Origin: Oceanobacillus oncorhynchi
Lineage (GTDB): Bacteria > Bacillota > Bacilli > Bacillales > Amphibacillaceae
NCBI RefSeq assembly: GCF_000821065.1
Contig: NZ_CDGG01000001.1
Location: forward strand, 372,001 to 436,000
DNA: 64,000 nucleotides
Reading direction: 5' to 3'
Below are positions 18,497 through 27,319 of the stretch, in pieces. The translations under genes were made by a program, and so were the position numbers. The notes below the pieces were generated by a model, which was not told where the DNA came from, did not search any database, and was given only the letters and a program-made list of their open reading frames with translations. Within the stretch, counting starts at the first letter, position 1, and each line of letters begins with the position of its first letter.

Positions 18497-18829
18497 ATGG
18501 CAACGTTTGAAGAGTTTATGAAGATCGATTTACGTGTAGGTACGGTATTGCATGCAGAACCGCTCGAAAAGGCGCGTGTTCCGGCGATTAAATTACGGAT
18601 TGATTTTGGCGAGGAGCTTGGTGAAAAGCAATCATCGGCACAAATTACAAAGCGCTATACACCAGAGGATTTGATAGGACGTCAGGTTGTTGCGGTCGTT
18701 AATTTTCCGCCGCGTCGAATTGCCGGCTTTAAATCAGAGGTGCTTGTCGTTGGCGGCGTAGAAGAAGAGGGAGATGTCGTTTTGCTTCGTCCGGATGAGC
18801 AAGTAACAAACGGGACGAAAATTTCGTGA
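18497..18829 (+). CDS. csaA: CsaA, tRNA-binding-domain chaperone-like protein
   Basis: 110 residues consisting of one OB-fold tRNA-binding domain: FMKIDLRVGTVLHAEPLEKA at the start and FPPRRIAGFKSEVLVVG in the second half, both diagnostic of CsaA. B. subtilis CsaA has been described as an export-related chaperone; dimerisation is family knowledge. ATG 18497 has AGGAGGAAG upstream; the longer frame from 18467 has no site. Single gene with its own terminator. Confidence 0.92.
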   Translation: MATFEEFMKIDLRVGTVLHAEPLEKARVPAIKLRIDFGEELGEKQSSAQITKRYTPEDLIGRQVVAVVNFPPRRIAGFKSEVLVVGGVEEEGDVVLLRPDEQVTNGTKIS

Positions 18830-18848
18830 AGCGCTAAGTTTAAAATCA

Positions 18849-18922
18849 AAAAAGAACTGTCCAGCTATCTTGAACGGACCTTTGCAACGGTTTGTTCAAA
18901 GATGCGTGGAAAGTTCTTTTTT
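18849..18922 (+). terminator. Long-stem terminator of csaA
   Basis: Outer stem AAAAAAGAACT / AGTTCTTTTTTT encloses a second arm (ATCTTGAAC ... GTTCAAAGAT with a bulge). The 3' T-run supports termination. Confidence 0.6.
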
Positions 18923-18967
18923 TCGCAGTAAACTGGCTGTGCGGATTCCACTGAATAAAGATTTATT

Positions 18968-20203
18968 TTATTCTTGTACCGGCTGTTCGATACTTCCCAT
19001 AAATAAAATAATATCCTCTTCTGTATTGGTGATGGTGAATAGAAATGGACGGTTGATATTCATGGTAAACGTATCTTCCAATACAGCAGAAGTTTCTTCT
19101 ACCTCCACTGAAGTAGCGCCGGCAGCTTCTGTTCCTTCTTCATCGACGTCGATAAATGTTTTATGAAAAATTCTGCTGATATAAGCGTCTGAAGCATTCG
19201 TTCCCTCAAACATGTTGGATAAATCAGCCTGATTCGGGTCAAAGGCCTGTTCCATGCCAAGATGAATGAAAAAGTCATTGAGCTCCGATTCATATTCCAG
19301 CGTGAAGGATGGAAGTAATACCGTTCCTGTTTGCTGCTCTAACGCATCCATGCTTTCTTGCCATTTTTCCAAAGAAAAGTCTTCTCGGAAATTAGAAAAG
19401 CTCGTGTCCTCACTTGGCAGGAAAATCTGCATTTGTATGGTTTCTTCCTCTTCATAAGGCAAGGAAACAACCTGGACATTCTCATCTTCCCAATAATATA
19501 AGTCTTTCTTATACAAAGTCATCATCGGTGTTTCTATAGTGGAGCCATCTTCTAAAGAAAATTCCTGTTCTTCTGTTAAGGTTTCATCGAAGGGATACGT
19601 CCAATCTCCTTGAAAGTAAACGGCATTAAGCAAGAATAAAATTAAATCAGGAGAAATATCATCAGCCATATGATCAATCCGGTCATTGGTCTGTTCAGCA
19701 ACCCAATCATTGATGGCATCAGCAGTTGTTAAAGGGTCTATTTTTGCCTGATAATATGTTTCTAGTGCTTCTTGATAAGCAGCATTTATTTCCATGTCCT
19801 CCCTGAACCATACAGCATTGGCGAGATACAGTTCTACCTCCTGATTATCTGCTGCTTGCTCCATTAACAAATCGTGGTCGGCAGAAAGCAAGGCATCCGA
19901 GTCGATGTTTTCCAGGCCAAGCACTTCTTCCATTTCTGCTTTTGTTTTCCCATCTGCGCCGTGATAGGTCATGTTCAGTGCTGTCCAAATACTGATAGGC
20001 GAAATAAATACATTACCATCCTCGTTCTTGTCTAATCCGGAGAGTGCTTCAAACCCAAGCTGGTTTAATCCTGCCTGTACGGTTTCTTTGGAAGCATCGT
20101 CTGGCGATTCTATATCGGCAGGCGATGGATTTTCTTCAGAATCAGAGGAATTGCAAGCGGTTAAAATAAGAACGATACAAAGACAAAGTAATTTTTTCAT
20201 CAT
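18968..20203 (-). CDS. Serpin-family protease inhibitor, lipoprotein
   Basis: 411 residues. Lipobox LTAC with C17 marks it as a membrane-anchored lipoprotein. Serpin signatures: NVFISPISIWTALNMTYHGA (shutter), LNAVYFQGDWTYPF, and near the C-terminus the hinge DEEGTEAAGATSVEVEE and NRPFLFTITN. Small residues in the hinge are typical of inhibitory rather than non-inhibitory serpins; counting from the hinge places the scissile bond near ETS-AVL (inference). Target protease unknown, perhaps an extracellular or self protease. Only the TetR gene is near, 60 bp upstream on the same strand. Confidence 0.9.
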   Translation of the reverse strand: MMKKLLCLCIVLILTACNSSDSEENPSPADIESPDDASKETVQAGLNQLGFEALSGLDKNEDGNVFISPISIWTALNMTYHGADGKTKAEMEEVLGLENIDSDALLSADHDLLMEQAADNQEVELYLANAVWFREDMEINAAYQEALETYYQAKIDPLTTADAINDWVAEQTNDRIDHMADDISPDLILFLLNAVYFQGDWTYPFDETLTEEQEFSLEDGSTIETPMMTLYKKDLYYWEDENVQVVSLPYEEEETIQMQIFLPSEDTSFSNFREDFSLEKWQESMDALEQQTGTVLLPSFTLEYESELNDFFIHLGMEQAFDPNQADLSNMFEGTNASDAYISRIFHKTFIDVDEEGTEAAGATSVEVEETSAVLEDTFTMNINRPFLFTITNTEEDIILFMGSIEQPVQE

Positions 20204-20263
20204 TTTATCAGCATCTCCTTATATGATTTTGTTAAACATATCATACATGAAAGGGGGGAACAA

Positions 20264-20845
20264 CTATGCCTGAACCCCGCGCCAAAATACCTTCCACATC
20301 GACTCCCCATGACTTTCAATAACATCCATTTCATAATAGTTTGTTTCATACGATAGACCGTCCAATAAACCATAAAAAGCGCGAGCAGCTTCTTCTGGAG
20401 AAACTTCTTCTGTAACAGCACCATCTGCCTGTGCTTTTTTTATCTCTTCTTTAAAGGACGCCCGTGCCTGCTCCTCGCTGTCACGCAATATTTCTAAAAC
20501 TTTGTCCTTTAAACCTTTAGGAGGATAAGAGGAAAAACGATTATAAAATTCAATACTGCTGTCGTGATTTGCCATGTCCTTCACATGTGCCTGGAAAGAA
20601 AGATACAATTTTTCCTGCGCGGTTTTCCCCTCATTTTTAAAGGCGGACTTCACAAAATCCACGTAATCCGCAGCGATTTTTGTGGTTACATCGAAAAATA
20701 ATTCTTCTTTACTGTTGTAATGTGCGTAGAGAGAAGATTTCTGCAGGCCAACTCGATCGGCGATTTTTGTCATGGAGGTCCCATTATAGCCAAGCGTTGC
20801 AAAAAGCTCCATTCCTTCGAGTAAAATTTTTTCTTTTGTATGCAT
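20264..20845 (-). CDS. TetR-family transcriptional regulator
   Basis: 193 residues with N-terminal TetR helix-turn-helix (GTSMTKIADRVGLQKSSLYAHY) and a divergent helical C-terminal ligand domain. Divergently arranged with an MFS transporter; the gap contains an imperfect palindrome of typical TetR sequence. Most likely an efflux regulator responding to a small hydrophobic compound (inference). Confidence 0.87.
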   Translation of the reverse strand: MHTKEKILLEGMELFATLGYNGTSMTKIADRVGLQKSSLYAHYNSKEELFFDVTTKIAADYVDFVKSAFKNEGKTAQEKLYLSFQAHVKDMANHDSSIEFYNRFSSYPPKGLKDKVLEILRDSEEQARASFKEEIKKAQADGAVTEEVSPEEAARAFYGLLDGLSYETNYYEMDVIESHGESMWKVFWRGVQA

Positions 20846-20895
20846 GATGATTCTCCTTTGACAGAGTAATGATGGTGAGGTAAAATTTCTCTAGA

Positions 20896-20914
20896 AACGA
20901 ACGGTCGGTAGGTT
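20896..20914. promoter_or_regulatory. Putative TetR operator
   Basis: AACGAACGGTCGGTAGGTT is an imperfect 19-bp dyad (6 of 9 half-site positions) in the divergent region, with the CGGTCGGT-type core common in TetR-family operators. Confidence 0.5.
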
Positions 20915-21011
20915 ATGTTATTTCTTATTATAAAGCATATATCCCTGCCTGTCATGTGAAAATAAACAAAACGCTTTGTTTCATCAATAAGAAAGCCGGA
21001 GGAAAGATAGT

Positions 21012-22217
21012 ATGGAAGCACAGCCTTTATTTAAAAATCGTACGTTTGTGTTGTTGTTTGTTGCTGGGATCTTTGGTGTTGTCAGCTTCAGTATGTTTTT
21101 GACAACAACGACATGGTTTGTTATCAGTGATAGCGGATCAGCCAGCTCGTTAGGACTTGTATTAATTGCTGCAACCGTCCCGAGAATTTCGATGATGATT
21201 TTCGGAGGAGTGGTAGCGGACCGTTACAAGAAGACGACGATTATGTTTTTAGCGAATTTTGTGCAGGCTATTCTTTTGCTTGTGTTATATATACTGATAA
21301 AAAATGATGCATTATCACTTACTTTGCTTCTATTGATTGCTGCGGGATTTGGGATGCTGGATGCCTTTTTCGGGCCGGCAAGTTCATCGATGATTCCTAA
21401 GATTGTTGAGAAAAGCCAGCTGCAGCGTGCCAATGCTTTATTCCAGGGTGTCGATCAGATTTCATTTGTAGCAGGTCCGATTGTTGCCGGTGTATTAATG
21501 GAATCTATCGGTGTCGGCGGCAGTTATTTTGTAGCAATGATTTTGGCTTTGCTTTCTGCGGTCATTATTTATCCGCGCTTCATTAATGAAGGGCCGGTTT
21601 CGTTGCAGGAAAAGCAGAAGCCAATCAAAGAAATCAAGGAAGGTCTGGCGTATATTCGCAATTCAAGCTTTCTTATGACGGGGTTAGTTGTACTTATTAC
21701 ACTTAACTTCTTTGTGTTTGGAACATTGCATATTGCGATTCCTTTCCTGGTGGAAAGCTATGGCGGAACCCCGCTTAATCTAAGTTATATGGAAGCCAGT
21801 CTGGGGATTGGTCTGGTGGCTGGCACAGGGATACTCAGCTCTGTCTTAGTCAAGAAGAAAGGGAGGACCTCCTTATTTGGATTATTGGGAGCATTAATCG
21901 CATATGTCATTTTTGCACTTGTTCCTAATTTAACGATGCTGACAATAGTTGTGTTCTTTATCGGGTTTTCCATGTCATTTGTATTCATCCCATTCTTTAC
22001 TGCTGCTCAGGAACAGGCGGAAGATTATATTATGGGAAGGGTCATGAGTATTATTTTCCTGGCTATGAATGGATTCGATCCGATTTCTTACGCCCTTGTT
22101 TCCGGGTTATCAGCTGCTAATATCCCAATTCAAGCTATTCTGCTTGGTTTTGGAATGCTTGGCTTGATTATTACAGCAGTGTTATTTACAAAAGCAAAAA
22201 CCTACAAAAGCATTTAA
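21012..22217 (+). CDS. MFS transporter, DHA3/enterobactin-exporter-like group
   Basis: 401 residues, about 12 membrane helices; motif A-like GGVVADRYKKTTIMF after TM2. Similar in organisation to DHA3-type drug or macrolide exporters. Divergent from the TetR gene, which presumably controls it. ATG 21012 has CGGAGGAAAGA upstream. Substrate unknown. Confidence 0.85.
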   Translation: MEAQPLFKNRTFVLLFVAGIFGVVSFSMFLTTTTWFVISDSGSASSLGLVLIAATVPRISMMIFGGVVADRYKKTTIMFLANFVQAILLLVLYILIKNDALSLTLLLLIAAGFGMLDAFFGPASSSMIPKIVEKSQLQRANALFQGVDQISFVAGPIVAGVLMESIGVGGSYFVAMILALLSAVIIYPRFINEGPVSLQEKQKPIKEIKEGLAYIRNSSFLMTGLVVLITLNFFVFGTLHIAIPFLVESYGGTPLNLSYMEASLGIGLVAGTGILSSVLVKKKGRTSLFGLLGALIAYVIFALVPNLTMLTIVVFFIGFSMSFVFIPFFTAAQEQAEDYIMGRVMSIIFLAMNGFDPISYALVSGLSAANIPIQAILLGFGMLGLIITAVLFTKAKTYKSI

Positions 22218-22230
22218 ATCTGCAGAGTTA

Positions 22231-22272
22231 AAAACCTCTTATGTGACGTTAAGGCCCATAAGAGGTTTTTTT
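22231..22272. terminator. Terminator after the MFS gene
   Basis: AAAACCTCTTATG / CATAAGAGGTTTT stem followed by T-run, reaching to the stop region of the convergent TerC-type gene. Confidence 0.85.
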
Positions 22273-22933
22273 ACACCGTCATTTCTAATTGATTTCTGCG
22301 CCATTTCCCAATAAAAAGAACGGCAAGAGTAAGAATGTTAAGGAAGATAAGCTGTCCATATTTCAGCGAAGCAAAAAGCTGCTGTACCAATGCTTCTTCT
22401 AACAGCATTTTTCCGGCTGTCCAGGCAAGCAGGCCGGCACCAATGTAAATGATAATTGGAAATTTCTCAATGAGCTTCAAAATCAATTCACTGGCTGTTA
22501 AGATAATCGGGATGCTTAAAATAATCCCGGCAATAATCAGAAGTAAATCACTATCAGCAATGGCGGCGATGGCTAGTACATTATCCAAGCTCATAATCAC
22601 ATCAGCAAAGATAATAATCGTAATGGCTTCCCGCAAGGAATTCCCGCTTTTCATCTGGCTGTGATCCTGCTTATCCACTAGTAATTTATATGCTACATAC
22701 AATAGGAGACACCCGCCGATTAATTGGATAAAAGGAAGCTGCAGCAGGTAAATCATAATAAATACAAAGAGAATCCGAAGTGCGATTGCGCCGAACGTTC
22801 CCCAGCGAATAGCGCGTGCCTGAAGATGTTCCGGAAGATTCCGGCTCGCCATTGCAATGACAATCGCGTTATCTCCACTCAGTAAAATATTAATCAGGAG
22901 AATCTGTCCGATGGTCTGTATAAACTCCAACAT
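22271..22933 (-). CDS. TerC-family membrane protein (YjbE/YkoY-like)
   Basis: 220 residues, seven predicted helices. The two TerC metal-site signatures are present: LSGDNAIVIA in TM1 and MSLDNVLAIA in TM4. Family members export Mn2+ or help metalate exported proteins. I found no yybP-ykoY riboswitch in the leader, although many ykoY-type genes have one. Single gene. Confidence 0.86.
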   Translation of the reverse strand: MLEFIQTIGQILLINILLSGDNAIVIAMASRNLPEHLQARAIRWGTFGAIALRILFVFIMIYLLQLPFIQLIGGCLLLYVAYKLLVDKQDHSQMKSGNSLREAITIIIFADVIMSLDNVLAIAAIADSDLLLIIAGIILSIPIILTASELILKLIEKFPIIIYIGAGLLAWTAGKMLLEEALVQQLFASLKYGQLIFLNILTLAVLFIGKWRRNQLEMTV

Positions 22934-23069
22934 ATCTCTCCTTTCCTCATCAAGTCATTGGTTAAGTATATGAGCTTGTACGAGAAATCAGAACAGGCGG
23001 GAGGAAAAAATGGAGCAGAAAACAAATAGAACAATAATTCTCTTTTACAGAGGATTCATTATCAAACTC

Positions 23070-23113
23070 AAAATCCTTATTTTCTTCATTCATAAAGAAA
23101 ATAAGGATTTTTT
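23070..23113 (+). terminator. Strong orphan terminator hairpin
   Basis: Perfect 17-bp stem beginning AAAATCCTTATTTTCTT with an 8-nt loop and a six-T tail on the plus strand. No recognised plus-strand gene lies upstream (the TerC gene runs the other way), so it may end an unannotated small RNA. Confidence 0.65.
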
Positions 23114-23309
23114 GGCTATTATGTACATACATGTTTAGAAACGTTTCTTAAGCTTTTTAAACCATCTTAAAAGAAGTGTTCATCCAGTTAAAAATAAAAT
23201 AATGAAAATAAATACGCTATTCATAGAAGCGGAGGCTACTGCTCCTGTATCTTCAAAAATATGTAAAGAAACTTAAAAATGAAAAATAGGATGAAAGCTT
23301 TGTGAACTA

Positions 23310-23606
23310 TTAACTATTGTATCGAAGACGTGCATAAATGCCGTTTCGTCTGTCTAAATCCAATTTTAAGCCTGCATACGGATCGGCGTGGAGATTTTCT
23401 TTGATCCATTTTCTTAATGCAGCAATAATTTGCTTGGTCATCCATTCCTGTTTTCCAGATGATGTCACGACTTCTGCTGAAAATCCAGTGTAATCATCAT
23501 AAAATAACTCTACTTGGACGTCATCTGCACTCATATTCTGTTCTTCAGCAATGTACATACATATAGCAAGCACAATATCCTCTTCAGGAATAATAAGTTT
23601 TTGCAT
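23310..23606 (-). CDS. YxcD/DUF2653-like small protein
   Basis: 98 residues, acidic, no membrane segment. The pattern IPEEDIVLAICMYIAEEQ, then VELFYDDYTGFSAEV and an LDRRNGIYARL ending, looks like the DUF2653 family (B. subtilis YxcD, also 98 residues). Function unknown. AGGAGG lies about 10 bp before ATG. Stands alone between non-coding stretches. Confidence 0.65.
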   Translation of the reverse strand: MQKLIIPEEDIVLAICMYIAEEQNMSADDVQVELFYDDYTGFSAEVVTSSGKQEWMTKQIIAALRKWIKENLHADPYAGLKLDLDRRNGIYARLRYNS

Positions 23607-24108
23607 ACCTCAAATTCCTCCTGCATATGGTTGGGAGCTTATTTTCAGCTTCCGGTAATGATGCCTACTCTATTCTACTACAAACTCCCTATTTGCATGA
23701 AGTAAGAAGTAGTTATAGGGGCATAAACTTTCCCTGGCTTCTTTTTGACCGTTTCTTTTCCGTCCGGGTAAGTTGTAAATCTTTTCGGAAAAAGAAAAAT
23801 GCGGATGAAAGAGCTTACTTTTTGCTTTGTGTAACGAACGTTTCTAAAAAGGATTATATGGATAGTATATCACTGTCTCAATTGATTTAATAATAAGAGC
23901 GACTTCAAATCTGCTATAGCGTATATAAAACGCAGTATATTTTAACCAATAATACTTTCTTACCGTATTTATGGATAGTGATATCGATTACTGCTGCCGC
24001 TTTTTCACACTGTTAATAAGTTCCTTTGTTGTTTATACATTTCCAAAAAAGGGTAGAGGAAATGATATAGATAGTTATCTTAAGAAATATAAAAAAGGAG
24101 CGTGCAGA
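23607..24108. other. Gene-free stretch upstream of the AbrB-like gene
   Basis: About 500 bp without a credible gene. AT-rich with a few short inverted repeats (for example GCGTATATAAAACGC near 23919); presumably holds the promoters of the two flanking genes, but I could not assign them convincingly. Confidence 0.5.
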
Positions 24109-24366
24109 ATGAAAAGCACTGGTATCGTTAGAAAAGTGGACGAACTGGGCCGGATTGTTATACCTAAGGAATTGCGAAGAAGTTTGAACATACAAGAGCG
24201 GGATCCGATGGAAATATTCGTAGAGGAAGACCGAATTATCATACGGAAATACGAAGCTGAAAAGACTTGTTTTATCACAGGAGAAGTCAATGATGATAAT
24301 ATACAGCTGCCGGGCGGATTATATGTAAGTCCAAAAGGAAAAGAAATTCTTAAAGAATATCTTTGA
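24109..24366 (+). CDS. AbrB/Abh-family transition-state regulator
   Basis: 85 residues. The swapped-hairpin DNA-binding domain is clear: MKSTGIVRKVDELGRIVIPK then ELRRSLNIQERDPMEIFVEE, very close to AbrB/Abh/SpoVT N-termini. C-terminal part (TCFITGEVNDDNIQLPGGLYVS) is the AbrB oligomerisation region. Start at 24109 has AAAGGAG; the frame extends upstream without support. Whether it is AbrB, Abh or another paralogue cannot be decided. Confidence 0.85.
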   Translation: MKSTGIVRKVDELGRIVIPKELRRSLNIQERDPMEIFVEEDRIIIRKYEAEKTCFITGEVNDDNIQLPGGLYVSPKGKEILKEYL

Positions 24367-24442
24367 TGTGAACCAGAAAGATTGAAACGGAAGGGAGACG
24401 CATATGTCTCCTTTTATTTTTGGCAAAGAAAAGCAGCCGGAT

Positions 24443-24936
24443 TTAATCTGTCACAGCTGCTTCCAAAATTGAAAAGGATACCTGATTACAATCAATTTGT
24501 GCTAATCTTCCATATGGAATGGGAGTTTTTGGTTCGGTATGTCCAAAAGAAACCCCATATAACACTGGGAGGTCATGCAGCCCGTTTTCTGCTAAAACAG
24601 ATAGAATAACCTCCTTGTACGCCTCGTAATGTACTTCCCCATAAGGCTTGGCAACAATCATTCCATTCGCTTGGTGTAGAATCCCCTGAGCGGCATAATT
24701 TCGAAGCCATCTTTTAATTAATTCCGGTTCCGTTTTTTCCTCTGACGTTTCAAAAAAGAGAATGCTGTTTTGCCATGCTTCCTGCTGCGGCCAAATGGCT
24801 GTTCCTTTAGCAAATTCAAGCACTTCGATACAGCCGCCGATGAGGTTGCCTTGAGCGATGCCGCTTCCTTGCAGCAATTCGTAACCCTGATTAGGGTACA
24901 TTGTTCTGGCAATAGACTTATTGGAAATATCCCACT
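24443..24936 (-). pseudogene. S66 LD-carboxypeptidase (MccF-like) C-terminal fragment
   Basis: About 164 codons of the C-terminal half of a peptidase S66 protein: NQGYELLQGSG, NLIGGCIEVLEFAKGT, SILFFETSEEK, LRNYAAQGI and VSFGHTEPKTPIPYG. Homology continues upstream of the first ATG (24901) as far as the transposon edge (24937), where an in-frame stop from the element appears. The N-terminal half with the catalytic Ser is not visible on the far side of the element (checked to 26760), so the 5' part is deleted. Full-length enzymes have about 310-345 residues. Confidence 0.8.
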
Positions 24937-25076
24937 GTCAACAACCCATGAATGAAGTCACGGGCTTGTAAGGTCTTGTGACCTTTAGAATTTACAGCGG
25001 ACAACAAGACGATTGTCTTGCCCTTTAAATCACGCGAGAGATACTGTTTGGGCTCCAAGCAACCCGTTTGTATGAT
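24937..25076 (-). ncRNA. TnpB omega-RNA (right-end RNA) region
   Basis: Between the tnpB stop and the element's right end, on the tnpB strand. Contains two perfect hairpins, CAAGAC-GATT-GTCTTG (25005-25020) and AAGGTC-TTGT-GACCTT (24970-24985), and ends TTGAC, the right cleavage pentamer type of ISDra2-like elements. In related systems this RNA starts within the tnpB 3' end and its guide is the about 16 nt flanking the element, here 24936-24921 (AGTGGGATATTTCCAA). Confidence 0.6.
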
Positions 25077-26363
25077 TTAAACCACAACGGTTTGTGGTAA
25101 AATTTCTTTTTTTGAATAATTTTCTCCGTATTGTTTAAGGTTGAATGCTGCATTAATATCTCGGTCATGCTGATTACCACATGAAGGGCAATCCCATTCT
25201 CTTATATTTACATTTCCCTTTAGTACCGTATTCTTATGGCCGCAGGTTGAACATAACTGTGTAGACGCAAAATCTTTCGGTGCTTTGATAAAATATTTTC
25301 CTCGTTGTGCTAATTTGTATTTTAGATATAAACGGAAGTCACCAAAACCATTATCCTGCTGATTTTTGGCATATTTCTTATTTTGTCCTATAGCACGAAG
25401 GTCTAGATTCTCTACCACAATCATGTCATAACGTTTCGCAAGCGCATAGGCTTTCTTGTGAAGCCAATCTTTTCGTTGGCTGGCTACTTTCAATTGTAAC
25501 CTAGAAACAACAAGACGTTGTTTCTCCCAACGTTTAGAACCCTTCTTCCTTCGTGATAATATTCGTTGTTCTTTTGCTAGACGTTCTTTCATTTTTCGAT
25601 AATAGTGAGGATAATTGGCTTTCTTACCCTCATTGTCTACGAAAAAATGAGATTGAGAATAGTCTAGTCCTAGAATACGGGCAGGTGTACCAATGCTTGC
25701 TATTTCCAATGGAAATTCAACACAAATAGACACGTCAAATTGTCCTTTCGTGTTCATTGTAACCGTTACATTTTTTATTTTACTATCTTGTGGTAAGGAT
25801 CTATGTGTGTTTAGCTTTAATCCAACTACTTTTACAGAAGACTTTTGTGCGGATGGAAGATATAATATGTCATCTTTCATGTAGATATTTCCGTTTTGAT
25901 TGAATGTCGTATAACTGGATTTGCTGCCTTTACGGGAATGAAACTTTGGCATTCCTTTCAAGTCACGAAATGTCGGTTTTATCCCTAGGGTCTTTTGACG
26001 TTTTAGAGCAGACTTCTTATATTGTTTCTTATACGCAATCTTGTTAAAAGCAGTTATCGCTTTATTGAAGTGTTGTTTTGCTTCGTTAGAAGCAAATGCG
26101 TCTACAAGGTACAAATAAGCTACATTGTCCTCACTTACAGATTGTTTTTTGAATACAGAAACTGTAGGCATACCCATCTTCTTTAAAGAAGGTAGTTTGT
26201 CTCCAATTTGATAATTATTCTTTTCCAAATAATCATATAAGTGAGCAACATGTAGATTATATATTTTGCGGTCTGCACCGAAGCATTGACGTAAATACAT
26301 TTCCACTTCTTGAGAAATAGGGGCAGCACGATACACATAACCACGGTTTATTATTTCAAGCAT
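25077..26363 (-). CDS. tnpB: TnpB RNA-guided nuclease, IS605 OrfB family
   Basis: 428 residues from ATG 26363 (GAAGGTG site); GTG 26372 adds three residues. RuvC active site complete: D234 (ILGLDYSQ), E318 (MIVVENL), D402 (NQHDRDINAAF). Zinc ribbon C371-x2-C374 and C392-x2-C395. N-terminal OrfB helix-turn-helix present. TnpB proteins use omega-RNA to cut DNA next to a TAM and favour retention of the element. All key residues are intact although the partner transposase is destroyed. Confidence 0.9.
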   Translation of the reverse strand: MLEIINRGYVYRAAPISQEVEMYLRQCFGADRKIYNLHVAHLYDYLEKNNYQIGDKLPSLKKMGMPTVSVFKKQSVSEDNVAYLYLVDAFASNEAKQHFNKAITAFNKIAYKKQYKKSALKRQKTLGIKPTFRDLKGMPKFHSRKGSKSSYTTFNQNGNIYMKDDILYLPSAQKSSVKVVGLKLNTHRSLPQDSKIKNVTVTMNTKGQFDVSICVEFPLEIASIGTPARILGLDYSQSHFFVDNEGKKANYPHYYRKMKERLAKEQRILSRRKKGSKRWEKQRLVVSRLQLKVASQRKDWLHKKAYALAKRYDMIVVENLDLRAIGQNKKYAKNQQDNGFGDFRLYLKYKLAQRGKYFIKAPKDFASTQLCSTCGHKNTVLKGNVNIREWDCPSCGNQHDRDINAAFNLKQYGENYSKKEILPQTVVV

Positions 26364-26368
26364 TGGTT

Positions 26369-26593
26369 TCACCTTCCGTCATTTTTGTTTTTGGATATCT
26401 CTTCGAAGCTGCTCTTTCGTATTTTCACTAACCGTTGCGATAAAGTAGCTAGTATTCCACAAATGACTTCTTTTAATGATTTTTCTATCTCATTCACAAT
26501 CATTTTTCTTCTGTGCTTTATAGACCACACGAGATGGTATGGAAACGAGTAGACATAACCTCTACCGTGAACAACTTTTGACACAGTTATCAC
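26369..26593 (-). pseudogene. tnpA: tnpA (Y1 transposase) with internal deletion
   Basis: The open frame starts as a normal IS200-type TnpA (HGRGYVYSFPYHLVWSIKHR, then RKMIVNEIEKSLKEV) but then shifts frame. In another frame the authentic C-terminus is readable (HLWNTSYFIATVSENTKEQL). Roughly 60-70 residues between, including the HUH motif (usually HIHLLL) and the segment leading to the catalytic Tyr, are missing. Inactive by inspection. Confidence 0.85.
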
Positions 26594-26761
26594 CTCATGT
26601 TTATTATACTACGAATCACATCCTATCTATAAAAGATGAACATTACGTTATCTATGATTTTATTCTTTTTTCAAACATCATCTGTGATTTTAGCCAAGAA
26701 AGAGAATGTCGGACAATTGAGTTAGCAGAAGCTGACCCTTGTCCGGAGCCGATTCACTTGT

Positions 26762-27319
26762 TCACTTTTCGGGTGCAGGGATATTGCCGGCTGCATAAGC
26801 ATAGGAAATACTCCTCTCTGAAAATAAGCAAATGATTCCCAATAGAGAAAAGAGAAACAGTGAAGCTGCTTTATCCTCTAATTTTTTTAGCAGTGGTATA
26901 TGTTCGAGATTATAAGCAATGAAACCGAATGGGTAGATACTAAAGACGACGATGACAATAAGATGCTCGATGATCTGTGATTTTTTATCCTCGTCTGTCA
27001 TATAAGAATCGTTCTTCCTAATTGTATCCCCGGCATTAAGCTGTTCAAATTCCTTTTTACTTATTAAGGAAGTTTCTTGAGTAGACATCTTCCGAGTTAA
27101 TTGCGATAATGCTTCCTCTTCTAAAACAGCATAGTATTTCAATTTACCGAATAAATCACTGGATACCGTTTTACCAACAACAGTAACTTCCTCTTCGTGT
27201 CCGCCTTTATCTTGTAACAGCTGATACAGACTCTTTGATTCATCGACTATACCTGTAACCAAGACGCAGAAAACAAAAATCCCAATTGCATACGCAGCTA
27301 TTTTTTTAAATCGTTCCAT
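26762..27319 (-). CDS. Hypothetical membrane protein
   Basis: 185 residues: one N-terminal helix (about 7-24), a charged extracytoplasmic or cytoplasmic domain (about 30-115), then two helices (about 118-138 and 150-172). I do not recognise the family. Poorly conserved appearance and location beside a transposon suggest accessory DNA. Its gap to the AraC gene holds a small inverted repeat AAAATGC-ATTGTA-GCATTTT (27349-27368). Confidence 0.6.
   Translation of the reverse strand: MERFKKIAAYAIGIFVFCVLVTGIVDESKSLYQLLQDKGGHEEEVTVVGKTVSSDLFGKLKYYAVLEEEALSQLTRKMSTQETSLISKKEFEQLNAGDTIRKNDSYMTDEDKKSQIIEHLIVIVVFSIYPFGFIAYNLEHIPLLKKLEDKAASLFLFSLLGIICLFSERSISYAYAAGNIPAPEK

Larger units (their letters stand above)
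24937..26620 (-). mobile_element. IS200/IS605-family element, tnpA defective
   Basis: Right end placed at 24937 by the TTGAC terminus and the break in S66 homology. The left end is not resolved; a short hairpin region around 26615-26640 may belong to it, so the upper coordinate is approximate. Carries tnpB (intact) and a deleted tnpA overlapping or abutting it. The deletion in tnpA means it cannot transpose by itself. Confidence 0.75.

Noticed and set aside
22934..23009. yybP-ykoY manganese riboswitch for the TerC gene
   Set aside because: Leader is too short and lacks the conserved loops.
23010..23126. 38-codon frame preceded by GGGAGG
   Set aside because: It reads straight through the strong terminator hairpin at 23070-23113, so it is unlikely to be a translated gene.
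24901..26760. Two-halves model of the S66 gene interrupted simply by the transposon
   Set aside because: No N-terminal S66 sequence could be read on the far side in any frame, so a deletion must be involved.
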